Position numbers and translations under genes: made by a program. A DNA stretch of 64,000 nt, taken from NCBI RefSeq assembly GCF_001411555.2, contig NC_049909.1:4325875-4389874 (forward strand), given 5' to 3'. The notes beneath the pieces are model-generated. The model was not told the origin of the DNA and made no database searches. It saw only the letters and a program-made list of their open reading frames with translations. Shown piece after piece: positions 40,830-51,381 of the stretch. Origin of the DNA: Juglans regia. Taxonomy: Eukaryota; Streptophyta; Magnoliopsida; Fagales; Juglandaceae. Numbering within the stretch: position 1 is the stretch's first letter; each line of letters opens with the position of its first letter.

Positions 40830-42437
40830 ATGAGACGTACTCAAAGCTTGGATTTAGTACATTTTGACTCTGAAATTGAACGCACCCTTCATCGTTGAAC
40901 AAGGAGGAGAAGGAGGATTCCACAATTGAGAATGAAATAATGGAAGATCAACTTGGAAACAAGACTTTGGGAGATTATGTTGTCCCCTTGGTCACCAATG
41001 CTACTTTTGGAATTAGATGGCCTGCCATTCAAGCCAATGACTTTGAGATAAAGCCAACTATTATTCAAATGGTGGCCTCAAAGGTGCAATTTAGTAGCAT
41101 GCCACATGATGATCCAAATGCTCACATAGCTAATTTTCTGGAGTTATGTAATACTTTTAAACATAAAAGAGTTTCTGATGATGCAATTAGATTGAGACTC
41201 TTTCCCTTCTCCCTCTGAGACAAGGCAAAGGCATGGTAAAACTTACATCCACCATTAACCATAATTACATGGGATGATTTGGCTAAAAAGTTTTTGGTAA
41301 TGTTCTTTCCCCCAGCCAAAATTGTGAAACGATATCACCACTTTTGTCCAATTTGATATGGAGTTATGAAGCTTGGGAGAGATATAAAGAATTGCTTAGA
41401 AAGTGCCCACATCATGGACTTCCTGTTTGGATTCAAGTGCAAACTTTCTACAATGGTTTACAGCCTACAACACTTACAATGATTGATGCGGTAGCCGGAG
41501 GGACTTTGATGAAGAAATCACCGGAAGACGTATATGAGTTTGTGGAGGAGATAGAAACCAATAATTACCAATGACCAGTGGATTGAGTGACACCAAAAAG
41601 AACCCAGGGAGTTCACGAAATTGGTTCTTTTTCTACTCTAGTTGCTCAAGTTGCAACTTTATCTAAGAAATTTGACAATATCAACGTGAGTTCCATTCAA
41701 TCTACTAATGCAATTTGTGAATTTTGTGCAGGAAATCATATCGGGGTAGATTGTCAAGTGGAAAATCCATTCGCTAATAATAGTTCGGAACAAGTAAATT
41801 TTGTGTCGAATTACCAACGATAAAACAATCCTTATTCCAATACTTACAATTCAGGATGGCAAAACCACCCAAATTTCTCATAGTGCAACTCCCAAAATGT
41901 TTCCAAGCCTCCACTGGGTTTTCAAAATCAACAACAAGAAAAGAAGCTGAATATAGAGGAGGTATGACACAATTTATGGTCAAGGTGGATACTAGATTTC
42001 AAGATCATGACATAACTCTGAAGAACAATGAGAACACTATGTGGAGCATTGAAAGGACGGTTGGTCAATTGGCAAAATTAATGTCCGAAAGGCCTCAAGG
42101 ATCAGTTCCAAGCACCACAGAAAACAATCTGGAAGAGCAAGTGAAGACGATTACTTTAAGAAGTGGAAGGGAGCTTACTTTACAAGAGAAAGAGCAAAAT
42201 GCCAGAAAAGAGGAGCAAAATGTGAGAGCCGTGGCGCCAAAAACTCAAGGTCGTGGCACTCGTCCCAGTTCTGAAGGTCGAGGCATTGAGGCCGTAGTGC
42301 GCACATCCAAGGTTACGGCGCCCACCCCTGTTCCGAGTCCAACAGTGAAAAATTTGAGAAATCCTCCCATTTCTTTTTCTCTTACTTTTCCTTATGTTCC
42401 TCTTATACTTTTTCCTCAAAGACTTCATGAAAATTAA
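40830..42437 (+). pseudogene. Athila-type Gag
   Basis: ATG at 40830 begins MRRTQSLDLV, with an early stop before 40895. It continues ANDFEIKPTIIQMVASKVQF, NAHIANFLELCNTFKHKRVS and IRLRLFPFSL (stop TGA 41216-41218), then YEAWERYKELLRKCPHHGLP by parts, and a zinc-knuckle-like CEFCAGNHIGVDC near 41720-41760, followed by a long polar tail (TRFQDHDITLKNNENTMWSI, KTITLRSGREL). At least three stops or shifts interrupt it. Block order and wording match Athila-lineage Gag. Confidence 0.82.
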
Positions 42438-42559
42438 GCTAGATAAACAATTTTCTAAGTTCCTTGATGTTTTTAAAAAGTTATATATTAACATTCATTT
42501 TGCAAATGCTTAGCTATTTGAAGTTCATGAAGGAGATTCTATCAAACAAGAGAAAATTA

Positions 42560-43222
42560 GGAGAGTATGAGACCATGATGTTGACCGAAGAGTGCACCGC
42601 CATTTTGCAAAATATGTTGCCACCAAACTTAAAGATCCAGGGAGTTTTACTACTCCAAACACCACTGGAAACTTTTATTTCGAAAAAGCTTTGTGTGATT
42701 TAGGTGCTAGCATAAATTTGATGCCATTTTCAATTTTCAAGCAATAGGGGCTAGGAGAGGTCAAGGCCACAATTGTTTCACTTCAATTGGCAGATTGATC
42801 CATTAAACGACCAAGAGGCATATCATGTTCTTGTTAAACTTGACAAGTTTATCCCTGCAGATTTTATTGTTGTAGATATGGAGGAAGATCGAGAAACCCC
42901 ACTTATTCTTGGTCAACCGTTCTTAGCCACAGCAAGAACTCTCATACATGTGCAATAAGGGAAACTAAACCTACAGGTGCAAGATGAACATGTTACATTT
43001 AATGTATTTGAAGCAATGAAATATCTGTCAACAACTGATGCATGCTTCAACATAGATGTGATTGATGAACTTGTGGTAGAAATTTTTGAAGAGAGTTATC
43101 CTAAGGAACCACTTGAGGCATGTCTTATTCAATCCGGCACTACCGATTCCAAGAATTCAAAGATAAGCAATTGTGCACACTACTTGAAAGCATCTATGGC
43201 TTACTTGCCTAACGGGAAGCCA
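42560..43222 (+). pseudogene. Athila-type aspartic protease and linker
   Basis: The active-site region KALCDLGASINLMPFSIFK is readable at about 42680-42745 in one frame. Downstream parts VLVKLDKFIPADFIVVDMEE and TPLILGQPFLATARTLIHVQ lie in another frame, with a stop at about 42956, then VTFNVFEAMKYLSTTDACFN to 43222. Asp-Leu-Gly-Ala is the usual Athila active-site form and is intact, but the frame around it is not. Confidence 0.8.
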
Positions 43223-43329
43223 TAAAACATAACATTGGGCGAAAACACTACTCCACAAAAGCCATCCATTATTGAGGCCCCTTCTTTAGAACTCAAACCC
43301 CTTCCTTCTCATCTTAAATATACTTATTT

Positions 43330-44106
43330 ACATGATTCTTCTTGACCCGTAATAATTTCTTCATCTTTGAAAGGTCTTGAAGAATAGAAGTTACTACGAG
43401 TTTTGAGAGCTCACAAGCAAGCTTTGGGATGAACTATAGCCGATATTAAGGGAATAAACCATTTGCTTTGCATGCACAAGATTTTAATGGAAGAGAATTA
43501 TAAGCCTATGGTGCAGCCAAAAAGGAGACTTAATCTAAACTTGCAAGAAGTTGTAAAAAAGAAATTCTCAAATTGTTCGATGTCGAAATTATTTACCCAA
43601 TTTCTGATAGCTCATGGGTAAGTCTGGTGCCAAGTAGTGCCCAAGAAGGGAGGAGTGACGGTGGTAGAGAATGAAAATAATGAACTAATCCCAACAAGAA
43701 CGGTCACGGGTTGGTGAGTGCTCATAGACTATCGCAAGCTCAATGATATCACACAAAAAGATCACTTTCCACTACATTTCATTGATCAAATGTTGTAATG
43801 ACTCACCAATCATGCATATTATTATTTTCTAGATGGATACTCGGGGTACAATCAAATCCAAATTTCATTGGAAGATCAAGAAAAGACCACTTTCACTAGC
43901 CTATATGGAACATTGCCTACCAGAGAATACCCTTTGCTTTGTGCAATGCTCAGGCCACATTTCAACGATACATGATGGCCATTTTTTTGGATATGATGGA
44001 AAAGTTTATTGAAATTTTTATGGATGATTTTTCTGTCTTTGGTTCTTCATTTGATAATTGTTTAAATTATTTATCTTTAGTTCTACAAAGGTGTGAAGAA
44101 ACTAAC
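43330..44106 (+). pseudogene. Athila-type reverse transcriptase, first part
   Basis: Recognisable blocks, spread over frames with stops: AHKQALG, YKPMVQPKRRLNLNLQEVVK, IIYPISDSSWVSL, RKLNDITQKDHFPLHFIDQM, FLDGYSGYNQIQISLEDQEK, and the catalytic block KFIEIFMDDFSVFGSSFDN near 44010. It is cut after CEETN by the solo LTR at 44107. Confidence 0.82.
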
Positions 44107-44802
44107 TGTTAACATCATGTTTTGCATGCCTTTAGGCCAGGCTCCAACAACTCAGATATTCAGAACTGGGAGTGCAAAAGATATGAAATGAGGGAGCTAG
44201 GAGAGGGCAACCTTGGGGTTGGGGAGTCTCCAATGTTAAAATTAGTAAATTCTCTTGGAAGTTTGTAAATAAGTAAAAGAGTCTAGGGATTAGAGAGAGT
44301 TTTCTTGTACCTGGGACTTGCTATTTATACCATAAGTTTGGGGGGACAGATCGTATCTACCCCCATAGAGTCTGTGTCATTCATACTATTCCCTTTGTTA
44401 GAGTTCTTAAATGAGGCGTGGCTCTACGACGACATCATTAATGTGGCATATAGCTCAGGTAGTGGTACCATTAATGCAGTGTGGTTTTCCGATTTCCTTC
44501 TCCCCATTAGTATCCTTGGTGGTTAGTTGATCTCCCTCTATCAGAGGATCGAGAGTTTCCCGTACATTATGCGCACTAATACAGATAAGCACTCAAGAGT
44601 CGGACACTACTAGAGGGTTTTCTAGGTCGATGAGTCCCATCCCCTGCAGCATATTCCCTCATGCAGGTTGCGTTCAGTTGAGCCTACCCATTGGCCGGGT
44701 TGGAGACTTTATTTGTTCTGGGTTGTGCCTTCAGTTCTAGTTCCCTTAATTGCTATTCTCAGGCTCGTTGGGACCCCGGAGGGGCAGAGGGATTCCCTTA
44801 CG
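44107..44802 (-). mobile_element. Solo LTR of another retrotransposon in the Athila RT; CTAAC target duplication
   Basis: A 696-bp insertion splits RT between CEETN and the continuation VLNWEKCNF. CTAAC is present at 44102-44106 and 44803-44807. Read on the minus strand it runs from CGTAAGGGAATCCC (probably TG changed to CG) to ATGATGTTAACA. It has a TATA box TATAAATAG at 44329-44321 and a leader-like CTCCCCAACCCC stretch. No coding sequence. It is not related to family 1 or X. Confidence 0.78.
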
Positions 44803-45560
44803 CTAACCATGTTCTTAATTGGGAAAAATGTAATTTTATGGTGCAGGAAAAAATTGTACTTGGGCATAAAGTTTCTTCCAAAGGCATTGAGGTAGATCAA
44901 GTCAAAGTAGAGGTCATCGAAAAATTACCTCCACCTACCACGGTCAAAGGCGTGAGAAGTTTCTTGGGACATGTGGGGTTTTATCATCGTTTTATTCAAG
45001 ATTTTTCTAAAATTACTAAACCCCTTTGTTCTCGTTTGGTCAAAGATGCTCCATTTAACTTTTCCAATAATTGTTTGCAGGCATTTGCACTTTTGAAGAA
45101 GAAGCTAAGTTCAGCCCTAATAATATGTGCACCGAATTGGGCACTTCCCTTTGAAATGATGTGTGATGCAAGTGATTACGCAATAGGAGTTGTGCTTGGA
45201 CAAAGGAAGAACAAGATTCTCCATGTTATCTACTATGGTAGTGATACCTTGATCGATGCCAATTAAATTATGCTACTATGGAAAAAGAATTGTTAGCGGT
45301 GGTCTTTGCTTTCAATAAATTTAGATCATATTTAATTGGGCAAAAAGTAATTATTTACACTGATCATTCTACTGTTAAATACTTGTTAGCTAAAGCAAGG
45401 TAACTTAGCTGAATTTTACTCCTACAAGAATTCGATTTCGAGATCAAAGACAAAAAGGGAACCAAGAATCAAGTAGCCGATCAGCTTTCAAGACTTGAGC
45501 ATAGAACCGAAGAGGCAACCCCACTTTTTCCAATAAATGAGGTATTCTCATATGAACAAC
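44803..45560 (+). pseudogene. Athila-type RT thumb and RNase H
   Basis: Continues RT: LNWEKCNFMVQEKIVLGHKV, EVIEKLPPPTTVKGVRSFLG, GFYHRFIQDFSKITKPLC. The RNase H domain follows with MCDASDYAIGVVLGQRKNK, TMEKELLAVVFAFNKFRSYL, IIYTDHSTVKYLLAKA and NQVADQLSRLEHR. The acidic residues are still visible, but stops near 45265 and 45400 break the frame. Confidence 0.83.
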
Positions 45561-45604
45561 TCTTTGTTTTATCTCTAACACAAGTTCCTTGGTATGCAGA
45601 TTAT

Positions 45605-45975
45605 GTAAACTACTTGGTAAGCAATGTGATCAATCCGGACTTTACATACAAACAAAGGAAGAAATTCTTTTTGGAGGTCAAGCACTACTATTGGAAGGAA
45701 GTCGTTCTCTACAAGTATTGTAGTGATCGAGTGATTAGGAGATGTATACCTAAGGAAGAGATAGAGTTGGTCCGACATTGCCATTCATTAGAGGTTGGCG
45801 GGCACCATGGACTGAACAAAACTGTAGCTAAAGTGCTCCAATCAGGTTTTCATTGGCCCACCATTTTTAAAGATACTTATGCTTTTGTTTCTTCTTATGA
45901 TAAATGTCAAAGGAGTGGAAATATTTCTTGGAAAAATGAAATTCCATTAAATAATATACTTGTTGTTGAGCTATT
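45605..45975 (+). pseudogene. Athila-type integrase zinc-binding domain fragment
   Basis: Encodes FTYKQRKKFFLEVKHYYWKE, then VIRRCIPKEEIELVRHCHS, GGHHGLNKTVAKVLQSGFHW and YDKCQRSGNISWKNEIPLN. The two His are present and the first Cys of the Cys pair is lost (SYDKC). It joins LTR sequence at 45975, so the catalytic core is absent. Confidence 0.82.
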
Positions 45976-45977
45976 TG

Positions 45978-46659
45978 CACAATTTTCATCTTCTCTTTGT
46001 ACAATTTTCATCTTCTCTTTGTACAATTTTCATTATGAATTCTAGAGTTATTATGGTTTGTACAATTTTCATTATGAATTCCAAAGTTGAGTGATTTGTT
46101 GTGCATGTTAATTCGAGAGATGATGCATGTAGTTTAGCTTCGTACGGTGTATGCCATGAATTGAACGAAAGACAAGAATATATCAACATGATTTATGCGG
46201 GTTTTATGTGAAACATTATTAATCTTAATGTGCTCAAATGCTTTTAAATTCGCATAGACATATTGCGGGTTAGCGTAAGTTGGGTAATTCTAATTCTACT
46301 CGAGAGATGGTTTTAGATAAGTTAGAATATTTCGCCATCCAATAGGATGATAATTGATTGATTGTATGGTTAGGATTTGGATCGGATTGGTTAGGTGAGT
46401 TGGTTGCCTTAGCATTTTATTTTTGAGTGAAATCTTGTTCTTTTTAAGTATTTGGTAAAGTCTTCATTTGTTGATTTAATTTCTTTTTTTTTTTGTCTTT
46501 TTTTTTTAAATTCAAAATCCACCAATTTTCTTAATTTTCAAATAAGTTAAAAATTTGAACAATTTCAATAGTTAATAGGTAAATAGTCCTCGTGGGTTCG
46601 ACATCCTTCTTTATCAATATTTTACTTGTTACAATTTTGTGTACTTGCGAAATCCCACA
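45978..46659 (+). repeat. 3' LTR of the Athila-type element, shortened
   Basis: It shares TTGAGTGATTTGTTGTGCATG and the following blocks with 39926-40687 but has lost about 110 bp near the left end. It also has a short duplication of TTTTCATCTTCTCTTTGTACAA. It ends AAATCCCACA at 46659. Confidence 0.8.
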
Positions 46660-46662
46660 TTA

Positions 46663-47204
46663 GCCACCATCCCGATGATCGACAACCCAGGCAGCGGGCC
46701 TGTCATCCTCCTACATTGTCAGTGTTGCCCGATCATGTCGTGCGTCCACCCCCCTCAAGGGGCAAGAGTCGTCCTTTGTCGCGGTGTCCTCCTTTTGCTT
46801 TGTCCGCATTTTTGGATTGGGCTGATGCCTTGGCTTTCCTATCGACCTGCTCAAGATATGTCTTTCTTGGTGCAGTCAATGCCGAAAGCGTGTTTTCAGC
46901 ATTTATGAACCCGTTCACTTGGTCCATAAATTCTCATAATGTGGTTTTCTTGGTGCAGTCAATGCCCAAAGCGTGTTTTCAGCATTTATGAACCCGTTCA
47001 CTTGGTCCATAAATTCTCATAATGTGGTTGGAGTCTTCCTGGCCAACTCAGTCATAAATGGGTTTCAAGGCCATATGTCGCCCAGGAGGGCAACAAGAGT
47101 AATCTTAATCTTCTCTTCTTGGTCATCAGTGATCATGCGATCTTTGTTGAATTTGGCCAGGTTGGCTTTCAAGCTCTTGTCCTCTTGCTGCTTAACGGTT
47201 AAGA
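46663..47204 (-). pseudogene. Tat-like gypsy Gag fragment
   Basis: From 47204 downward: TVKQQEDKSLKANLAKFNKD, RMITDDQEEKIKITLVALLG, a stop, then MDQVNGFINAENTLSALTAP. This matches the arrangement of Tat-lineage Gag, where a LKSYINRFN-type helix is followed by a conserved NAEEAM-type segment. An internal 83-bp tandem duplication shifts the frame. The left part (46663-46760) is GC-richer and not clearly coding. Confidence 0.65.
46864..47029 (-). repeat. 83-bp tandem duplication
   Basis: TTCTTGGTGCAGTCAATGCC and the following 63 bases occur twice in a row (46864-46946 and 46947-47029) with one mismatch seen (CCGAAAG against CCCAAAG). Confidence 0.93.
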
Positions 47205-48010
47205 TGATATGAACCCGCGGGAAAGGAATCCCTTGAACCCACAGTCAATTTGAAAATACCCCAAGAAAGCCAAAATCAAGTCAACGGATGGAGAACCTAG
47301 ACCCAATGAGAACTCGTTTCAAGAACCTAGATTATATTAAAATCTAGACCCGTTGAAGAACCCGTCTCAAGAACCCAGATTACAAAGGAGGAACGCCACA
47401 AAGGTTGTGATTTACCTTTGATAAGTTCAAAAGTTCAATTAAGAACAAGAGGAGTAAAACTCAACTCACAATGAATAAATTCATCAAATTTTATAAACTT
47501 CATAATCTGATTAGAATGAGGCTACATAGAGTATTTAAAGGAAAACCTAATGAAACCCTAGCCAAAATAAACCCCCATCTTCCAAAAGTACCCCTGGATG
47601 AACAGTGCCGCGGCTACAGTGCCGAGCTACAGTAACTCGGCTACAGTAACCCTAACCCTAGTTCAATAAAATAATAACTTTCCCAACATGCCCTTGCATA
47701 AGCCCCCTTAAGTGCTTCCCATAATAAACTCAATTATTCTAAACAAATAAAATAAGTTCTTTAAATGAATTAAATAAGTTGAAACCCTTCAAGAGCCCAA
47801 GCCTTTAAGTCTTGTCGTTGCCATCTTCCATAGCTGATCAAATGAATTAAAACTGGATCTTCATCCTTCAAGCCCCATCTTGAATGTTGGGCTCTTGCTA
47901 AACTTGTCCCAAGTGGATTGCATCAATCATTGCATTGTCTCCTTGATCTTCTTGGCCCATCTGGAAGTTGTAAATGATCTTTAAGATTAGGCTCATCTTG
48001 GTTCCCATCA
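47205..48010 (-). repeat. 3' LTR of copy I (806 bp)
   Basis: Minus-strand LTR with complete ends. It differs from the partner at 51382-52187 by a few substitutions (for example AAATACCCC against AAACTCCCC, CAACGG against CAATGG). Confidence 0.95.
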
Positions 48011-50484
48011 TTCCCCCTCTCCTCAAGAGGATTCGACCTCGAATCTCCACCTGGATCAAAGGGAAAATGGTTAGTAACATTGAAAATAGTAGAAACATGA
48101 TACTTACCTGGAAGATCCATTAGACATGCATTTTCAATAATTTGTTCAAGAATTTGGAATAGTCCATCCAAGCTACTCATATCATCAATTGGTAAAGACT
48201 TTAAATCTGAAGGAGGAAATGGATTAAGTATACAAACAATTTCAATTGGTGAAAATTTAGTAGTAGCATGAACACTCCAATTATATGTAAACTCAATGAT
48301 TGGCAAACAATACTCCCACAAATGTTCATGAAGCACATCTAAAGTCTTCCCCGAACCAAAATGACCACTCCAATATGCACACTCAATGAATGGCAAATGA
48401 TACTCCCGCAAACGTTCATGCAACAAGTCTGAAATCTTATATTCACCAGAATGACCACTACAATTATATGCAAACTCAATGAAACACAAATGATACTCCC
48501 TCAAACGTTCATGCAACACGTCAATGTATGACAAATGATACTCCCACAAATGTTCATGCAATACATTAATGAATGACAAATGATACTTCCACAAACGTTC
48601 GTGCAACACGTCTTTGAATGGCAAATGATATTCCCACAAACATTTATACAACACAACAAACGTTTTCCTTACACCAAGGTTACCCAACAAACCAGCATGT
48701 CCATCACAGACAAGCAACATACGCATAAAACTAGTAGGCACACAAAATTTATTCATTCTAAACAAGTACCAATCTAGTTTATAGAACTTACCAAATGATG
48801 ATTTCTCACATGTTCCATACACACTAGCAAAGTCGTCATCATTAGCATGCAATTCCTTCTCATATTCAAGTCTCAACAATTTTGCATCTAAAATGAAGAT
48901 AAGGACATACCTTCTTGCTAAAGCCTCAACCACAAAATTTTCCATACCTTGTGTGTATTTGAATACATGAGGAAAAGTCTCAATACAATCCTCCCACTTA
49001 GCATGCATTCTAGTCAACAACTTACCTTGTCCCTTTAAATGTGTCAAGGACTCATGTTCTTCCAAGAAAGGTTGGGTAGGGATAGTCGCACCTGACACAA
49101 AATAAATGTAGTGCTCTATCTCCCTAATAGGTGGCAATCCACTAAACACGCCGCTAGAAATCACGACCTTATATCCCTGCAACAAAGAAACAACAACACT
49201 AGGCAAAGAGTCGTTAAATTCATTAGTATAAAAGCTTGCCTTAGCATAAAAACTCACTTTTGCCTTTTTGTTTCTCTCTGCAATCTCTTTTTCTTTTTCC
49301 TCTTGTGCAACTCTTTTTTCTTGACTCTCAGCCACCTCTCTATTTTCTTTTTCACTCTTTCTTTCTTTTGATGTTTCGGCCTCATTCTTTTTTTTCCTCT
49401 CACTCTCTTTTTCTATTTCACGCTCTCTTTTTCTTCCACTCTCCTCTTTTTTTGAGCTCTCGGCCTCACAATATTTTTGCAACTCATTCTCTTTTTTTCT
49501 TGAGGTTTCAGTCTCACCCAAATCATTTCCCTTAGGTGGTTCGTCGGCCTTCCCCCTTATTACAACTTGATCATTTTTGTCCAACTTTGGTTTCCAAGGA
49601 GTATTAGAAACTGAAGTATACCTTGATGTACCCTTTCCTTTTAGCCGCCTCTCCACCTTCATAGCCATGTGCACCATATCCTCTACCTCCACATAATGTT
49701 GCAACTCAACTACATTGGCTATCTCCGTATTCAACCCACTCAAAAATCTTGTCATCGTGGCCTCCTGATCCTCTACTACATTAGCCCGAATCATAGCCAC
49801 CTCCATCTCCTTATGGTAATCCTCTACACTCCTAGACCCTTGTGTAAGATTTTGTAATTTTTGGTAGAGGTCTCTATAGTAGTGGCTAGGTACAAATCTC
49901 CGCCTCATGATAGCTTTTAACTCTCTCCATGTTTTTACAGGCCTCTCAAGATTCTTTCTCCTATTGGTCACTAATTGATCCCACCAAATAGCCGCATAAT
50001 CAGTGAACTCAATTACAGCCAACTTCACCTTCTTCTCCTCAGAGTAATTATGACAATCAAACACCAACTCTATTCTTTTCTCCCACTCTAAATAAACTTC
50101 AGGGTCGGTTCTACCTTGGAATGATGGTATTTTCATTTTGATGCTCCCAAGGTTCTTATCTACTCTATCTCGACCCCCTGAGTTTGCCCTAAGGCCTCTT
50201 CCATGCCTAACTCCTCTATGTCCACCCAATCCAACTTCAAACGTTAAGCCTTCATCATCCTCACCAAACTCTCCATTCTTATACCCATTCTCAATTCTAG
50301 GCTCACGTCGCCTCCTATCTCTCTCACATTGCAGATTTATAATCACTGCTTCTTGATTATCCATACTATCCCTCACTTCACCCAACACCAAGTTCAACTG
50401 CTCAAACTGTTGTTGCATGGCTTGCAACACAATGGATGAGTTATATTCTCTCCCCCTTACTGATGAGCTACTCCGATGAGACAT
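47923..50484 (-). CDS. Chimeric Gag / RT-stub / integrase-fragment polyprotein, copy I (853 aa)
   Basis: An intact frame of exactly the same length as copy D. The start at MSHRSSSS (50484) is preferred over an upstream in-frame ATG at 50562 because that motif is shared by all copies. Same order of parts: Gag N-terminus, Gag domain (MKIPSFQGRTDPEVYLEWEK, RRFVPSHYYRDLYQKLQNL), Lys/Glu/Ser-rich spacer (about 49260-49530), RT stub (SLLQGYKVVISSGVFSG), RNase H tail, integrase N-terminus (LLVCDGHAGLLGNLGVRKT), LHERLWKYHLSFI-type repeats and integrase C-terminus ending inside the 3' LTR. Zinc knuckle, protease, RT active site and integrase core are missing. Confidence 0.88.
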   Translation of the reverse strand: MSHRSSSSVRGREYNSSIVLQAMQQQFEQLNLVLGEVRDSMDNQEAVIINLQCERDRRRREPRIENGYKNGEFGEDDEGLTFEVGLGGHRGVRHGRGLRANSGGRDRVDKNLGSIKMKIPSFQGRTDPEVYLEWEKRIELVFDCHNYSEEKKVKLAVIEFTDYAAIWWDQLVTNRRKNLERPVKTWRELKAIMRRRFVPSHYYRDLYQKLQNLTQGSRSVEDYHKEMEVAMIRANVVEDQEATMTRFLSGLNTEIANVVELQHYVEVEDMVHMAMKVERRLKGKGTSRYTSVSNTPWKPKLDKNDQVVIRGKADEPPKGNDLGETETSRKKENELQKYCEAESSKKEESGRKREREIEKESERKKKNEAETSKERKSEKENREVAESQEKRVAQEEKEKEIAERNKKAKVSFYAKASFYTNEFNDSLPSVVVSLLQGYKVVISSGVFSGLPPIREIEHYIYFVSGATIPTQPFLEEHESLTHLKGQGKLLTRMHAKWEDCIETFPHVFKYTQGMENFVVEALARRYVLIFILDAKLLRLEYEKELHANDDDFASVYGTCEKSSFGKFYKLDWYLFRMNKFCVPTSFMRMLLVCDGHAGLLGNLGVRKTFVVLYKCLWEYHLPFKDVLHERLWKYHLSFINVLHEHLWEYHLSYIDVLHERLREYHLCFIEFAYNCSGHSGEYKISDLLHERLREYHLPFIECAYWSGHFGSGKTLDVLHEHLWEYCLPIIEFTYNWSVHATTKFSPIEIVCILNPFPPSDLKSLPIDDMSSLDGLFQILEQIIENACLMDLPGKYHVSTIFNVTNHFPFDPGGDSRSNPLEERGNDGNQDEPNLKDHLQLPDGPRRSRRQCND
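48011..48024 (-). other. Polypurine tract of copy I
   Basis: The minus strand reads GAGGAGAGGGGGAA directly before the 3' LTR, identical to copies C and D. Confidence 0.9.
48282..48660 (-). repeat. 45-nt coding repeat array in copy I
   Basis: Seven units of the VLHERLWEYHLPFID type, including INVLHEHLWEYHLSYID and LLHERLREYHLPFIE. Three units are extended by the FAYNCSGHSGEYK type of linker. The order of short and long units resembles copy D. Confidence 0.9.
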
Positions 50485-50940
50485 TATAATGTGCTGCACA
50501 AAAAGAAAGTTAGTGGAAAACCTCACACACTCCCTTACGTGTTTGCACTCAAATAATGGCACTCAACTCGTGTTTCACTCTTAGTTGGCTTTTTTCCAAT
50601 AATAGTCTCACACTCTCTTGCCTTTTACCTCGAGAGCTTTCCCACTCAAGTTCTTTCAGAACTAAATGAACTCAATCAAGACAAGGCAACCTTGTTTTAT
50701 CCCAACTAGTAATTAGATCCAGGAAACAAGAACAAGAGAAACATGAAGGAATAAAAATGACACGAGAATCAATGAAGTTATACGAATGAAAGAGTAACAA
50801 TAAGACAAGATACCAACTTGAGTGATGTATGCAGCAGCCCCTTTGATGATAAGGTTCAATCAACAAATTTCTTTCTTTCTCATTGTTGTAACTATGTAGC
50901 AACTTTGAATATGCTACCTTCTCTTCTCTTCAACTTCTTC

Positions 50941-51043
50941 TTTTTTTTTTTTTTTTTTTTGGAATTTTCTTTTCTTTTCTTTTCTTTTCCTTTCCTTTCT
51001 TTTCTTTTCTTTTCTTTTCTTTTCTTTTCCTTTCTTTTCTTTT
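50941..51043 (-). repeat. AAAAG pentamer tract plus poly(A) in the leader of copy I
   Basis: Seen on the plus strand as a T-run then TTTTC pentamers, at the same leader position as in the other copies. Confidence 0.9.
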
Positions 51044-51366
51044 CTCTAATTCATCCACAAACAGCAATATTCAATTGTGAAAACCAACCAATTGAATTCA
51101 AACACACAAACATGGACAATGAAATAGAAAAGAATCAATGGAACGACACTCCAAGCAATTGACAAACTTAGAGATGCAGGAAACCCTAGAATTTTGAAAC
51201 CCTAGGTGATGCAAATTTCAGCCAAACCCAAAACCTTAAGAATTTTGGCAGCCTACTTTTTATTTCAATTTTTTTTTTTTTTGGCAACCCTAGAACAATG
51301 AAGCCCTAGAATTAAATTTAAGGATACTAAAATTAAAAGATAGAATCAGACCTGATTGGAAACCTT

Positions 51367-51379
51367 GCTCTGAATACCA
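51367..51379 (-). other. Primer binding site of copy I, extra T variant
   Basis: The minus strand reads TGGTATTCAGAGC, 2 bases inside the 5' LTR. Confidence 0.85.
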
Positions 51380-51381
51380 AA

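Larger units (their letters stand above)
39926..46659 (+). mobile_element. Athila-type Ty3/gypsy element, decayed, with nested solo LTR
   Basis: Order: 5' LTR end (to 40687), Asp-tRNA-type primer binding site, Gag, protease, RT, RNase H, integrase zinc-binding fragment, shortened 3' LTR (to 46659). All ORFs are broken. Integrase core, any env-like region and the start of the 3' LTR are missing, the integrase fragment joining directly to LTR sequence near 45975. The left boundary is uncertain and may lie before 39560. Confidence 0.85.
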
